Source: Chloroflexota bacterium (GTDB lineage: Bacteria; Chloroflexota; Anaerolineae; Anaerolineales; UBA4823). Taken from it: a DNA stretch of 49,185 nt. The stretch lies in the NCBI GenBank assembly GCA_012516075.1, contig JAAYXE010000089.1, positions 1 through 49,185 on the forward strand. Direction: 5' to 3'. This document shows, piece by piece, positions 24,783-32,886 of the stretch. Below the pieces are notes generated by a model, which saw only the letters and a program-made list of their open reading frames with translations, had not been told where the DNA came from and ran no database searches. Position 1 is the stretch's first letter. Every line of letters starts with the position of its first letter. A program made the translations under genes and the position numbers.

Positions 24783-26105
24783 TCATTCTTCAACCCGGGC
24801 ACCGTTGTAACCCCGCCCCAGGCCGCGATACCTGAAGCCCAGTTCAGAAAGGGCAGCCGGATCGTAAATGTTGCGGCCATCGAGGATCACGTGTGTCCGC
24901 ATCAAATCACGAATGCGTTCGAAATCCAGGTTCTTGAACTCATTCCAGTCGGTGACTACCACCAGCGCATCCGCTCCGTCCGCCATCGTGTACGGATCGG
25001 GCATCATTTTCACTTCGGGCAGGATTGCCGCCGCAGCATCCATTGCCACCGGGTCGTAAGCTCGTACGATGGCGCCGTTCTCATCGAGCATCCGGGCGAT
25101 GTCGATCGAGGGGGCGTCGCGCATGTCATCCGTGTTGGGTTTAAAGGCCAGGCCCAGCAGGCCGACAACCTTACCCCGCAGGTCTCCGCCGAGCATCTCT
25201 TTCAGACGGTTGACCACCATCGGCCGGCGGTCGTTATTTATGGCCATCACCGCTTCCAGCAGCTGCGGGTGCCGGCCTTTTTCAGCCGCCATATAGGCCA
25301 GGGCTTTCACGTCTTTGGGGAAGCAGGAACCGCCGTAGCCCAGGCCGGCTTCCAGGAACTGCGGGCCGATGCGTTTGTCGTAGCCCATACCAACGGCTAC
25401 TTCTTTGACATCCGCGCCCAGCGCCTCACAGATATTGGCAATTTCGTTGATGAAGGAGATCTTTGTCGCCAGGAAGGCATTGGAGGCGTATTTGATCATC
25501 TCCGCTGTGCGTAAATCGGTGATCATGATCGGCGCTCGCAGTGGGAGATGAAGCTGTGCGACCTTTTCGGCGGCCTCGCGGTCCAGCGAACCGAGCACCG
25601 TGCGGTGGGGGTTCAGACAGTCTGCAATGGCCGAGCCCTCGCGCAGGAACTCGGGGCATGATACAACAGAGAAAGGAATGGGAGATGGCTGGTGCTTCTT
25701 GACAATTTCAGCCACCCAGTCACCGGTGCCCACAGGAACCGTTGATTTGTTGATAATGATCAACGGGTGAGTCATGTGTTTGGCAATGGAGATCGCAACG
25801 GCTTCCACATACTGCAGATCTGCCTCCCCGTCCACGCCGGATGGGGTCCCCACACCAATGAAACAGAACTCACACTCTTTGAGAGCCTCTGCATAGGAAG
25901 TTGTGAAGCTCAGGCGGCCTGCCCGCATGTTGCGGCACACAATTTCTTCCAGGCCAGGCTCGTAAATGGGCATAATACCGCGTTTCAGGTTCTCGATTTT
26001 CTCTTCGTTGATGTCCAGTCCAATTACGCGGTTACCGAGGTCGGCAAACACAGCTGCTGTGACGATGCCTACGTACCCGGTTCCGATGACAGTGATATTT
26101 TTCAT
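24783..26105 (-). CDS. ugd: UDP-glucose 6-dehydrogenase (UDP-glucose/GDP-mannose dehydrogenase family)
   Basis: This 440-aa enzyme oxidises UDP-glucose to UDP-glucuronate with two NAD+. Its N-terminal Rossmann motif is [20 protein letters not shown], the conserved EPGLEE and [12 protein letters not shown] segments follow, and the catalytic Cys261 lies in [12 protein letters not shown]. The C-terminal UDP-binding domain includes [17 protein letters not shown]. The start was set at ATG 26105, where the protein begins directly with the Rossmann strand; a longer frame to 26189 adds a Pro-rich stretch with no family counterpart. The product feeds exopolysaccharide or lipopolysaccharide-like synthesis. 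It follows a NusG paralogue on the same strand by ~100 bases, as in many capsule operons. Confidence 0.95.
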   Translation of the reverse strand: MKNITVIGTGYVGIVTAAVFADLGNRVIGLDINEEKIENLKRGIMPIYEPGLEEIVCRNMRAGRLSFTTSYAEALKECEFCFIGVGTPSGVDGEADLQYVEAVAISIAKHMTHPLIIINKSTVPVGTGDWVAEIVKKHQPSPIPFSVVSCPEFLREGSAIADCLNPHRTVLGSLDREAAEKVAQLHLPLRAPIMITDLRTAEMIKYASNAFLATKISFINEIANICEALGADVKEVAVGMGYDKRIGPQFLEAGLGYGGSCFPKDVKALAYMAAEKGRHPQLLEAVMAINNDRRPMVVNRLKEMLGGDLRGKVVGLLGLAFKPNTDDMRDAPSIDIARMLDENGAIVRAYDPVAMDAAAAILPEVKMMPDPYTMADGADALVVVTDWNEFKNLDFERIRDLMRTHVILDGRNIYDPAALSELGFRYRGLGRGYNGARVEE

Positions 26106-26207
26106 AGTACGGGATTCCTTTTGCGCTTGGAAGTGATTAACCGGCCAGGGTGAGGGCGGTACATTCGCCGACTCGACCAGCCCTGTCATTATACTCGAAC
26201 CAGTGTA

Positions 26208-26723
26208 TCAGCCTTTCTTCTTACGTTGAAGCTGGGAAGCGGACAGTTCGATCGGAACACGCCGCTGGCTACCAAGGAGCTCGAGCAAAACCCGTACCCG
26301 CTCGCTGCCAGGAAGGCGGATGTCGAAGATAGCTTCATACCCGCGGAAAGGACCATCGGCGATGCGCACCACATCACCCTGCTTCAGACCTTCGAACAGT
26401 TCGCCTCCGGCCTCAGCGATCTCCTCCACCCGTTTGCGAATGCCCTGAATCAGATTATCAGGCACGATCGCTGGCTCAGATCCAAACGTGACAATGCCCA
26501 TGGCGTGGGGCATCCATTGAAAGACTGACAGCCCCACTTCTTCGATATCGGCATACACGAAGAGGTAGCCCGGGAAATAAGGGCGAACTTTACGGGAACG
26601 GGGGTTGACGGGATGAACGCGCAGGCGCGGGTAGAAAGACTCAAAGCCTTTCATCCGGACCTGCCGGTAAACGACATCTTCTTTACGCGGCTTGCTTCGC
26701 AAAGCATACCAGTGGTGAGCCAT
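26208..26723 (-). CDS. NusG/RfaH-family transcription elongation (antitermination) factor paralogue
   Basis: The 171-aa protein has an NGN domain (~1-105) starting HHWYALRSKPRKEDVVYRQV and containing SRKVRPYFPGYLFVYAD and GSEPAIVPDNLI. A KOW segment (~112-165) reads LKQGDVVRIADGPFRGYEAI. Housekeeping NusG lies with secE and ribosomal protein genes; this one instead precedes UDP-glucose dehydrogenase, so it is likely a specialised paralogue that helps RNA polymerase read long exopolysaccharide operons. The NGN wording (SFYPRLRVHPVNPRSRKV) is of the RfaH/UpxY/LoaP type. It is preceded by a ~460-base non-coding stretch that may be its promoter and leader. Confidence 0.88.
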   Translation of the reverse strand: MAHHWYALRSKPRKEDVVYRQVRMKGFESFYPRLRVHPVNPRSRKVRPYFPGYLFVYADIEEVGLSVFQWMPHAMGIVTFGSEPAIVPDNLIQGIRKRVEEIAEAGGELFEGLKQGDVVRIADGPFRGYEAIFDIRLPGSERVRVLLELLGSQRRVPIELSASQLQRKKKG

Positions 26724-27186
26724 TGATACTATTTTACCTCTCTACGAACGTGCAGTGATTGAAAAAAGCAGAGCTTCCTCAGCAATTAGTGCATACAGGA
26801 AGTGCCCAGGTGTTAATCACTGCTGTTTTTCGTGTGGTGAGGAGCCTGCGACGGTGTTTGAACCCGGCTCCGGGCATTTTCGCATATCGGTTCCTGTCTA
26901 TTAAAGACCTGATGCGGATTTTTTGTGCGTATCTGCAACGCTTTCCTGAATGCCCCCCAGCGGTGCGATTCCATTTTTACCGTCCGGTACTGTCATCACG
27001 ATCATTCAGGCTGCGCCTGCACAGAAATACGGAGAGGAACCGCATTTGTTACACAACCGGTGTAAATCCTGCAGTACCGGCAATTTTCTCCATCACGGTT
27101 CAGGATTTTACCACAGCGCCGTGAAATGATATCCAACAGTAAACTTACAGAGAGGAGAGTAATGTACGAGGGTTCCTGCCGCCGGT
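26724..27186. other. 463-base non-coding stretch upstream of the NusG paralogue
   Basis: No gene is supported; the 121-codon plus-strand frame at 26759-27124 has no family features. The stretch is more AT-rich than its neighbours. On the minus strand a short AAGC-TCT-GCTT hairpin runs into a T-run at 26762-26776. The perfect 9-bp inverted repeat GCAGTGATT/AATCACTGC has arms at 26752-26760 and 26815-26823. It may be a leader with attenuation elements. Confidence 0.4.
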
Positions 27187-27972
27187 TCAGGTCGAGACGA
27201 TCTGCAGTCCGGTCAGCCGCGACAGCAGGCGGCGCAGCAGTGCGGCAGGAAGGAGCAAGGCGATGTGGATCAGCAGGCTGATGGCCAGTACCACGGCCAT
27301 GGCTCCCAGCACACGTTCCAGAGGCTGGGCCAGATTTTCAACCAGCCATGGTCCGGCTCCAACGAGGAGGCTCGCTGCCAGCAGCAGGCCTGCAAACAAA
27401 GAAACCGGCAGCCACGAGCGGCGGTCGGAGGCGGAGGGCAGCATGGTTGAACTGACGGTAAAGGCCAGGTAAAACCAGAGCCAGAAGTCCGCCTGGGTGT
27501 TCAGGAGCTGCTCCAGCCCGTCCAGCACAGCCCGGGGTCCCCCACTGCGCAGCGCTTCCCACAGCAGCGGCAGCCCCAGCCGGGTGATCCCCGCATAAGC
27601 GACGAGAAGTCCACCGGTCAGCAGCGGCGCAGCGCCGATCAGCGCATCGCGCAGCCAGTCCGTCTGGGCAGTCTCAACAAACCCGAGCTGCAGCCGGGCA
27701 GAGCGATCACCTTCTTTTCCACCAGGCAGCACCTGGGGAAACAGAGACACACGGCCCGTGGGAACCCGCAGCAGCACAGCCATCAGAAAATGGCTGGCTT
27801 CGTGCAATAACACGCCCGGAAAAAACAGCAAAGAAAATAAAGCAACAGCCAGTTCTTCACGGCGCGTAAGAATCAAAAAAATCGCCTGGGTTTCACGGTG
27901 CAGGCTGCGCTGCAGAACGAGTAATAAGACTAATATCGCAAGAAAACCGAGGAAACGATAAAGTGTGTCCAT
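27187..27972 (-). CDS. Polytopic membrane protein with HExxH motif (M50-like)
   Basis: This 261-aa protein is mostly hydrophobic, with a first helix at ~7-24, a second (~42-66) carrying HEASH in FPGVLLHEASHFLMAVLLRV, and further helices at ~110-130, 160-182, 190-212 and 222-250. HExxH inside a membrane helix is the zinc site of site-2 (M50) proteases. However, the second M50 motif (NxxPxxxxDG) is not seen; SSTMLPSASDRRSWLP might be a much altered version. It may be a membrane protease or a non-catalytic relative; the function is unknown. It is on the same strand as tpiA, 64 bases downstream of it. Confidence 0.72.
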   Translation of the reverse strand: MDTLYRFLGFLAILVLLLVLQRSLHRETQAIFLILTRREELAVALFSLLFFPGVLLHEASHFLMAVLLRVPTGRVSLFPQVLPGGKEGDRSARLQLGFVETAQTDWLRDALIGAAPLLTGGLLVAYAGITRLGLPLLWEALRSGGPRAVLDGLEQLLNTQADFWLWFYLAFTVSSTMLPSASDRRSWLPVSLFAGLLLAASLLVGAGPWLVENLAQPLERVLGAMAVVLAISLLIHIALLLPAALLRRLLSRLTGLQIVST

Positions 27973-27987
27973 GAAAGGGCTGGACAG

Positions 27988-28014
27988 ACCGGCGGCTTAA
28001 TTACAGCCGCCGGT
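27988..28014 (-). promoter_or_regulatory. Perfect hairpin after tpiA, no U-tract
   Basis: ACCGGCGGCT and AGCCGCCGGT pair over 10 bp around a 7-base loop, between the tpiA stop (28037) and the next start (27972). On the minus strand no T-run follows, so it is more like a stabilising or processing hairpin than a classical terminator. Confidence 0.65.
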
Positions 28015-28036
28015 TTCAGCTTTCAGATGCCCGGGT

Positions 28037-28804
28037 TCAGGGAACGGCAGCCTGAACAATGGCGATGAACTGGTCCGCCTTCAGGCTGGCTCCGCCAACC
28101 AGCGCGCCGTCGATATCAGGCTGCTGGAAGAACTCGCGTGCGTTTTCCGGCTTCACCGAACCGCCGTAGAGCACGCGAATCGCCTGTGCCGCTTCGTCGC
28201 CAAACAGATCGGCCAGTGCGGTGCGGATAATGTCCGCTACCACAGCATTCGCTCCATCCGCTGTGGCGGCCCGCCCTGTGCCAATCGCCCATACCGGCTC
28301 GTAGGCGATGATCAGCGGCATATTAACCTGATCCTCGCCCAGGCTCAGGCCGGCCAGCCCTTCGTGAATCTGGCGTGAAACCACGTCTGCGGTGACATTG
28401 GCTTCGTATTCTTCCAGCGTCTCACCCACACACACGATCGGCGTGAGTCCGTGAGAAAGGGCGGCCTGTACTTTGCGGTTCACCGTCTCGTCGGTTTCGC
28501 CAAAGTACTGGCGCCGCTCGGAATGGCCGATAATCACATACTGGCACAGCTCCGCCAGCATCAGGGGTGAGATCTCGCCGGTGTAGGCGCCGGAGGGTTC
28601 CCAGAACAGGTTCTGTGCGCCCAGGCCGATATCGGTGCCTTCCAGCAGAGCCGCGGCCGCCAGCAGATCGGTAAAGGGCGGGCAGATCACTTTCTGAACC
28701 CCGGCGATCGACTGCAGGCCGGGGACCAGCTCCGAAATCAGGTGGCGAGCTTCGGCCACCGTTTTATACATTTTCCAGTTTCCGGCAACAAAGGGAGTAC
28801 GCAT
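28037..28804 (-). CDS. tpiA: Triose-phosphate isomerase
   Basis: The 255-aa enzyme interconverts glyceraldehyde-3-phosphate and dihydroxyacetone phosphate in glycolysis and gluconeogenesis. All key segments are present: substrate-binding Lys in FVAGNWKMYK, electrophilic His in IIGHSERRQYFGE, catalytic Glu in AYEPVWAIGTG with the lid loop after it, and the phosphate-binding VLYGGSVKPEN and GALVGGASL. Length is standard. AGAGGA lies before ATG 28804. It is the third gene of a gap-pgk-tpiA run, separated from pgk by 59 bases that hold a perfect hairpin. Confidence 0.98.
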   Translation of the reverse strand: MRTPFVAGNWKMYKTVAEARHLISELVPGLQSIAGVQKVICPPFTDLLAAAALLEGTDIGLGAQNLFWEPSGAYTGEISPLMLAELCQYVIIGHSERRQYFGETDETVNRKVQAALSHGLTPIVCVGETLEEYEANVTADVVSRQIHEGLAGLSLGEDQVNMPLIIAYEPVWAIGTGRAATADGANAVVADIIRTALADLFGDEAAQAIRVLYGGSVKPENAREFFQQPDIDGALVGGASLKADQFIAIVQAAVP

Positions 28805-28823
28805 GATGTTCCTCTTGTAAATG

Positions 28824-28847
28824 TGGGGCGCTGCTGCCAGCGCCCCA
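28824..28847 (-). promoter_or_regulatory. Perfect hairpin between pgk and tpiA, no U-tract
   Basis: TGGGGCGCTG and CAGCGCCCCA pair over 10 bp with a 4-base loop. It fills much of the 59-base gap between the pgk stop and the tpiA start and lacks a downstream T-run on the minus strand. It may mark an mRNA processing site or protect the upstream 3' end. Confidence 0.7.
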
Positions 28848-28863
28848 TCTCAATGCCTGACAG

Positions 28864-30042
28864 TTAGTCCCTGTCGTTCAGGGCAACCAGACCGGGGAGC
28901 GGAATCCCTTCGAGCATTTCCAGGGAGGCGCCTCCACCGGTGGAGATATGCGTAATCCTGTCCGCCAGGCCGGCCTGATTGATGGCAGCGACGGAATCAC
29001 CGCCGCCGATGATCGAGGTCGCGCTGCTGCTGGCGACCGCTTCGGCCACCCCAAAGGTTCCTTTCGCGAAGCGAGGGAATTCAAACACGCCCATCGGCCC
29101 GTTCCACACCACGGTGCCGGCGCCCTGGATCGACTTTCCAAAGGCGGCCACCGTCTGAGGGCCGATATCCATAATCCGCCAGCCATCCGGTACAGGCCCC
29201 ATCGGCATTTCCTTCATCTCGGCTTCAGCATCGAAGGCGTTGGCAATTACCACATCGATGGGCAGGCGCAGTTTGCTGGCACCTTTCTGCACCAGTTCAC
29301 GGGCGATTTCCAGGGAGTCATCTTCCACCAGCGAATCGCCGGTGGGATATCCCTGTGCTTTAAAGAAGGTATTGGCCATTCCACCACCGATCAACACCTG
29401 ATCGGCCTTCTCCAGCAGGTTGCGGATCACGCCGATCTTATCACTGATCTTGGCCCCGCCCAGAATGGCGACGAAAGGCCGCTTGGGATCTGCGATCGCC
29501 TGACCCAGGTACTGGATCTCTTTCTGCATCAAGAAACCAGCCGCAGCCGGCAGGTGGTGAGCCACGCCCTCCGTCGAGGCATGCGCCCGGTGGGCAGAGC
29601 CAAAGGCATCGTTCACATACAGGTCGGCCAGGCTGGCAAGCTGGCGAGCGAGCTCAGGGTCATTTTTCGTCTCACCCGGGTGGAAGCGGGTGTTCTCCAG
29701 GATCAACACATCGCCCGCTTTCAGGTTCTGCGCGGCCTGCGCTGCTTTTTCTCCAACCAGTTCATCGACAAACTGCACAGGCCGTTCCAGCAGTTCGCTT
29801 AAATGATCGGCTACGGGGGCCAGTGAATATTTCGGGTCCGGCCCGCCTTTGGGTCGTCCGAGGTGAGAGGTGAGGATCACAGCCGCGCCGTGATCAAGGA
29901 GATACTGTATCGTAGGAAGGGCTGCCCGGATGCGGGTATCATCGGAGACCTTCCCATCCTGCAGGGGAACATTAAAGTCGACCCGGACAAGGACGCGCTT
30001 ACCCTGCACATCCAGGTCTTCAACCGTCTTCTTATTGAACAT
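28864..30042 (-). CDS. pgk: Phosphoglycerate kinase
   Basis: The 392-aa enzyme makes ATP from 1,3-bisphosphoglycerate. It has the family's opening pattern [18 protein letters not shown], the substrate site [10 protein letters not shown], the lid [17 protein letters not shown] and the nucleotide site [13 protein letters not shown]. The C-terminal [15 protein letters not shown] and [15 protein letters not shown] are also present. Length is standard. The ribosome site GGAGG sits inside a small inverted repeat (30042-30056) that includes the first base of the start codon. It is the second gene of the gap-pgk-tpiA run. Confidence 0.98.
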   Translation of the reverse strand: MFNKKTVEDLDVQGKRVLVRVDFNVPLQDGKVSDDTRIRAALPTIQYLLDHGAAVILTSHLGRPKGGPDPKYSLAPVADHLSELLERPVQFVDELVGEKAAQAAQNLKAGDVLILENTRFHPGETKNDPELARQLASLADLYVNDAFGSAHRAHASTEGVAHHLPAAAGFLMQKEIQYLGQAIADPKRPFVAILGGAKISDKIGVIRNLLEKADQVLIGGGMANTFFKAQGYPTGDSLVEDDSLEIARELVQKGASKLRLPIDVVIANAFDAEAEMKEMPMGPVPDGWRIMDIGPQTVAAFGKSIQGAGTVVWNGPMGVFEFPRFAKGTFGVAEAVASSSATSIIGGGDSVAAINQAGLADRITHISTGGGASLEMLEGIPLPGLVALNDRD

Positions 30043-30056
30043 TCGGATCCTCCGAA
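30042..30056 (-). promoter_or_regulatory. Small hairpin that encloses the pgk ribosome site
   Basis: On the minus strand TTCGGA-GGA-TCCGAA is a perfect 6-bp stem with a 3-base loop. The ribosome site GGAGG spans stem and loop, and the final A is the first base of the ATG. It could lower pgk translation unless opened by a ribosome or factor. Confidence 0.5.
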
Positions 30057-30128
30057 CTTGAGATTAGATCCTGGAGGCGATCACTAAGTCTGTGGCGCCT
30101 TTTCTAGGAACAAAGGTGTGCGTACGTA

Positions 30129-30165
30129 GAAATCCAGGTGCACGGCGGCCGTGCACCTGGATTTC
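30129..30165 (-). promoter_or_regulatory. 17-bp perfect hairpin between gap and pgk, no U-tract
   Basis: GAAATCCAGGTGCACGG (30129-30145) and its exact complement (30149-30165) flank a 3-base loop, starting 14 bases after the gap stop. No T-run follows on the minus strand. Such stems commonly stop exonucleases, so gap mRNA may outlive pgk-tpiA mRNA. Confidence 0.8.
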
Positions 30166-30178
30166 AGTAAATTCAGGA

Positions 30179-31234
30179 TTAGAGGGACTTCGCCATGAGC
30201 GCAGCCAGGTCGGCGGTGCGCACGGAGTAACCCCATTCGTTGTCGTACCAGGCGACGACCTTCGCCAGCGTGCTCGATTCCTTACCCAGCACCTGGGTGA
30301 AGGGCAGGTCAACCGAGGAGGAGTGCGGGTCGCCCTTGTAGTCGATCGACACCAGGGGCTCTTCGACGGCTGCCAGGATGCCCTTCAGTGGGCCGGCAGC
30401 AGCTTCGCGAAAGGCATCGCGCAGTTCTTCGGTTGTGCAGGCGCGCTCAAGCTCACAGGTGAGGTCAATAATTGAGACGGTGGAAGTGGGGACACGCAGA
30501 GCGTAGCCGTCGATCTTGCCGGCCAGTTCGGGGATGACCAGTTTGATCGCCCGTGCAGCGCCTGTGGTGGTGGGGATAATGGACATGGCTGCGGCGCGAG
30601 CGCGGCGCAGGTCGCTGTGCGGCAGGTCCAGAATCTTCTGGTCGTTCGTGTATGCGTGGACGGTGGTCATGAAACCACGTACGATGCCAAAGCAGTCGTT
30701 GACCACTTTAGCTGCCGGGGCCAGACCGTTCGTCGTGCAGGAGGCATTGGACACGACATGGTGTTTCTCAGGATCGTAATCCTTGTCGTTGACACCCAGG
30801 ACGATGGTGATGTCCTCGCCTTCAGCAGGGGCAGAGATGATCACCTTCTTGGCGCCGCCTTTGGTGATGTGGTTTTCTGCACCTTTAACCTGCTTGCCTT
30901 TTTTATTGACCCCGTCTTTTTTGACGGTGAAGATCCCGGTGCTCTCCACGACGATATCGATGCCGTTGTCGCCCCAGGGGATATTTGCGGGGTCAGTTTC
31001 CTTAAAGAATTTGATGGGCTTGCCGTCAATGACCAGGGTGTCGCCATCCACGACGACTTCGCCGTCGAAGCGACCGTAATTCGAGTCATATTTCAGCAAG
31101 TGAGCCATCGTTTTCAGATCGCCGATATCGTTGACGCCAGCGACCTCCAGCTCATCTCCGTGATATTCGCGGATTGCTCTGAGCACTTGTCGTCCAATGC
31201 GGCCGAAGCCATTAATACCCACGCGAACAGTCAT
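30179..31234 (-). CDS. gap: Glyceraldehyde-3-phosphate dehydrogenase, type I
   Basis: The 351-aa enzyme oxidises glyceraldehyde-3-phosphate with NAD(P)+ and phosphate. It starts with the Rossmann motif [18 protein letters not shown] and carries the active-site Cys166 in [13 protein letters not shown], with the conserved His in [20 protein letters not shown] and the final [15 protein letters not shown] are also present. The start has a very strong AAGGAGG. Length is slightly above usual (about 335). It is the first gene of the gap-pgk-tpiA run and follows yvcK by ~226 bases, which should hold its promoter. Confidence 0.98.
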   Translation of the reverse strand: MTVRVGINGFGRIGRQVLRAIREYHGDELEVAGVNDIGDLKTMAHLLKYDSNYGRFDGEVVVDGDTLVIDGKPIKFFKETDPANIPWGDNGIDIVVESTGIFTVKKDGVNKKGKQVKGAENHITKGGAKKVIISAPAEGEDITIVLGVNDKDYDPEKHHVVSNASCTTNGLAPAAKVVNDCFGIVRGFMTTVHAYTNDQKILDLPHSDLRRARAAAMSIIPTTTGAARAIKLVIPELAGKIDGYALRVPTSTVSIIDLTCELERACTTEELRDAFREAAAGPLKGILAAVEEPLVSIDYKGDPHSSSVDLPFTQVLGKESSTLAKVVAWYDNEWGYSVRTADLAALMAKSL

Positions 31235-31404
31235 ATCGAACCTCCTTATTTCAAGAACTTTTTTGGATTTTTATTGGTTTTGAAGCAGCGAAATTTAACT
31301 CTCCTGCAGGCGCGATACTGCACCGTGGAGGGCACAAAGACCAAAACCAATCCTCAATTCTACATACGGTAGGCCTCCGGTGAGAACAGCCTAAGAGGGA
31401 GATC

Positions 31405-31423
31405 CCGGGTCACACGGACCCGG
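31405..31423 (-). promoter_or_regulatory. Hairpin after yvcK, weak terminator or processing site
   Basis: CCGGGTC and GACCCGG pair over 7 bp with a 5-base loop, about 40 bases past the yvcK stop. On the minus strand the following bases (GATCTCCCTCTT) are only mildly T-rich. The rest of 31235-31460 should hold the gap promoter, but no clear boxes were seen. Confidence 0.45.
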
Positions 31424-31460
31424 TTGCTGGAACGGGCAGGAAACAGTCCCTTCCAACCCT

Positions 31461-32798
31461 CTATTCTACCAGAGGACCGGTACGATCTTCCAGCAAATCC
31501 ATTGCCACACGGGCGAGTTTTTGCGAATCGTGGCGCCAGGGACGCAGCACATTGATCAGATCGGCGCGATACACACGGTAGTCTTCATCGAGATCCGGCT
31601 CGGCCAGCACCCAATCGGTCCCCTCAGGCAGTTTCCCCGAGCAGTTCTGGTTGGCAATAATCAGATCGAAAATGCCGCTGCCGATATGCTCTTCCAGCGC
31701 ACGCAGGTGGTCGCCGCAGGTGTAGTGTTCGGTCTCTCCTTCCTGGGTGGCCACGTTGCAGACATACAGCTTCAATGCCCGGCTGGCGCGAATGGCTTCG
31801 ATAATATCGGGGACGAGCAGGTTAGGAAGCAGGCTGGTGTACAGGGAACCGGGGCCTACGATGATCATGTCGGCGGACAGGATGGCCTGAATGGCCTGCG
31901 GGTATGCCGGCGGGTTTCCTGGCTCCAGCCAGATGCGGCGGATTTTTCCCTCACGCTGCGGGATGCGGCTCTCCCCTTCCACACGCACTTCCTGGCTGCT
32001 GTTGGGCAGTACGACGTCTGCCACAAGCCTGACGTTGTGCAGTGTCGAAGGCAGCACACGTCCGTGAATGGCCAGAACACGCCCCGATTCGGCGACCGCG
32101 CTTTCGAAGCTGCCGGTAATTTCGGCTAAGGCGCCGATAAACAGGTTCCCGAACGAGTGACCGTCCAGTCCGGTATCGCCCGGGAAGCGGTACTGGAAAA
32201 GCTGGCCCAGCAGCGCTTCGTCGTCCGCCAGGGCAGCCAGGCAGTTGCGGATATCGCCCGGCGGCAGGATGCCCAGGTCTTTCCGCAGCCGGCCGGAGGA
32301 ACCGCCGTCGTCGGCAACGGTCACCACTGCCGTGATATTGTGCGTATACTCCTTAAGGCCGCGCAGCAGGGTTGCCATCCCGTGCCCGCCGCCGATCGTC
32401 ACGATGCGCGGACCGCGTTCTCTGCGCCGGTGGTGGCGCAGAGTGTCCACTACTTTATCGCCAGGACGGACAAAGGGGGTGATCAGCGACCGGTTCAGCT
32501 CCCAGATCCCGTATGTGACCAGACCCAGCCCCAGCCCGGCAAAAATCAGCGCACGCAGCGGGCGGGAGATAAAGCGCAGAGAAGCCGCGGAGAGCAGGGG
32601 CAGCCACCAGGTGTCCGGAGCGGTGCGGTATACTTCAAGCACAAAGACCGCCGCGCCAATGCTTAACAGTGTGGTGCCGAACAGGATAAAGAACAGCCAG
32701 CGTTTGACCCCCAGGCCGGGGATGAGCCAGCGCAGGGTGCTTTGCAGAAAAGAGCGCAGCGAGCGCGGGTTGTATGAAGCACTGCCACGGGATTTCAT
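31461..32798 (-). CDS. yvcK: YvcK/CofD-like protein with two N-terminal transmembrane helices
   Basis: Residues ~125-445 match the YvcK/YbhK family: IVTIGGGHGMATLLRGLKEY, VTVADDGGSSGRLRKDLGIL, PPGDIRNCLAALADDE and GPGSLYTSLLPNLLVPDI. YvcK binds UDP-sugars and is needed for growth on gluconeogenic carbon sources and for cell-wall synthesis in Bacillus. Unlike the ~320-aa Bacillus protein, this one carries ~120 extra residues with hydrophobic helices at ~34-54 and ~65-100, so it should be membrane-anchored. It is followed by gap on the same strand, which fits a carbon-metabolism link. A possible -10 (TGGTAAAAT) lies seven bases before the ATG, and no ribosome site is seen, so the mRNA may be leaderless. 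Confidence 0.93.
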   Translation of the reverse strand: MKSRGSASYNPRSLRSFLQSTLRWLIPGLGVKRWLFFILFGTTLLSIGAAVFVLEVYRTAPDTWWLPLLSAASLRFISRPLRALIFAGLGLGLVTYGIWELNRSLITPFVRPGDKVVDTLRHHRRRERGPRIVTIGGGHGMATLLRGLKEYTHNITAVVTVADDGGSSGRLRKDLGILPPGDIRNCLAALADDEALLGQLFQYRFPGDTGLDGHSFGNLFIGALAEITGSFESAVAESGRVLAIHGRVLPSTLHNVRLVADVVLPNSSQEVRVEGESRIPQREGKIRRIWLEPGNPPAYPQAIQAILSADMIIVGPGSLYTSLLPNLLVPDIIEAIRASRALKLYVCNVATQEGETEHYTCGDHLRALEEHIGSGIFDLIIANQNCSGKLPEGTDWVLAEPDLDEDYRVYRADLINVLRPWRHDSQKLARVAMDLLEDRTGPLVE

Positions 32799-32870
32799 TC
32801 ATTTCATTTTACCATGCAGGGTCCCGGACGGATGATCCAGAAGATGTTTCGGGGCGCTGAAGCCGAGTTA

Positions 32871-32879
32871 TGCTATACT
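32871..32879 (+). promoter_or_regulatory. Extended -10 promoter of the ROK kinase gene, probably leaderless
   Basis: TGCTATACT provides an extended -10 box (TATACT at 32874-32879) with no clear -35. The ATG at 32887 is eight bases from its end, so transcription would begin at or next to the start codon. No ribosome site is present. Confidence 0.6.
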
Positions 32880-32886
32880 TTTGCCT

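Noticed and set aside
26759..27124. A 121-codon plus-strand frame upstream of the NusG paralogue
   Set aside because: It shows no family features, and the region looks non-coding in base composition.
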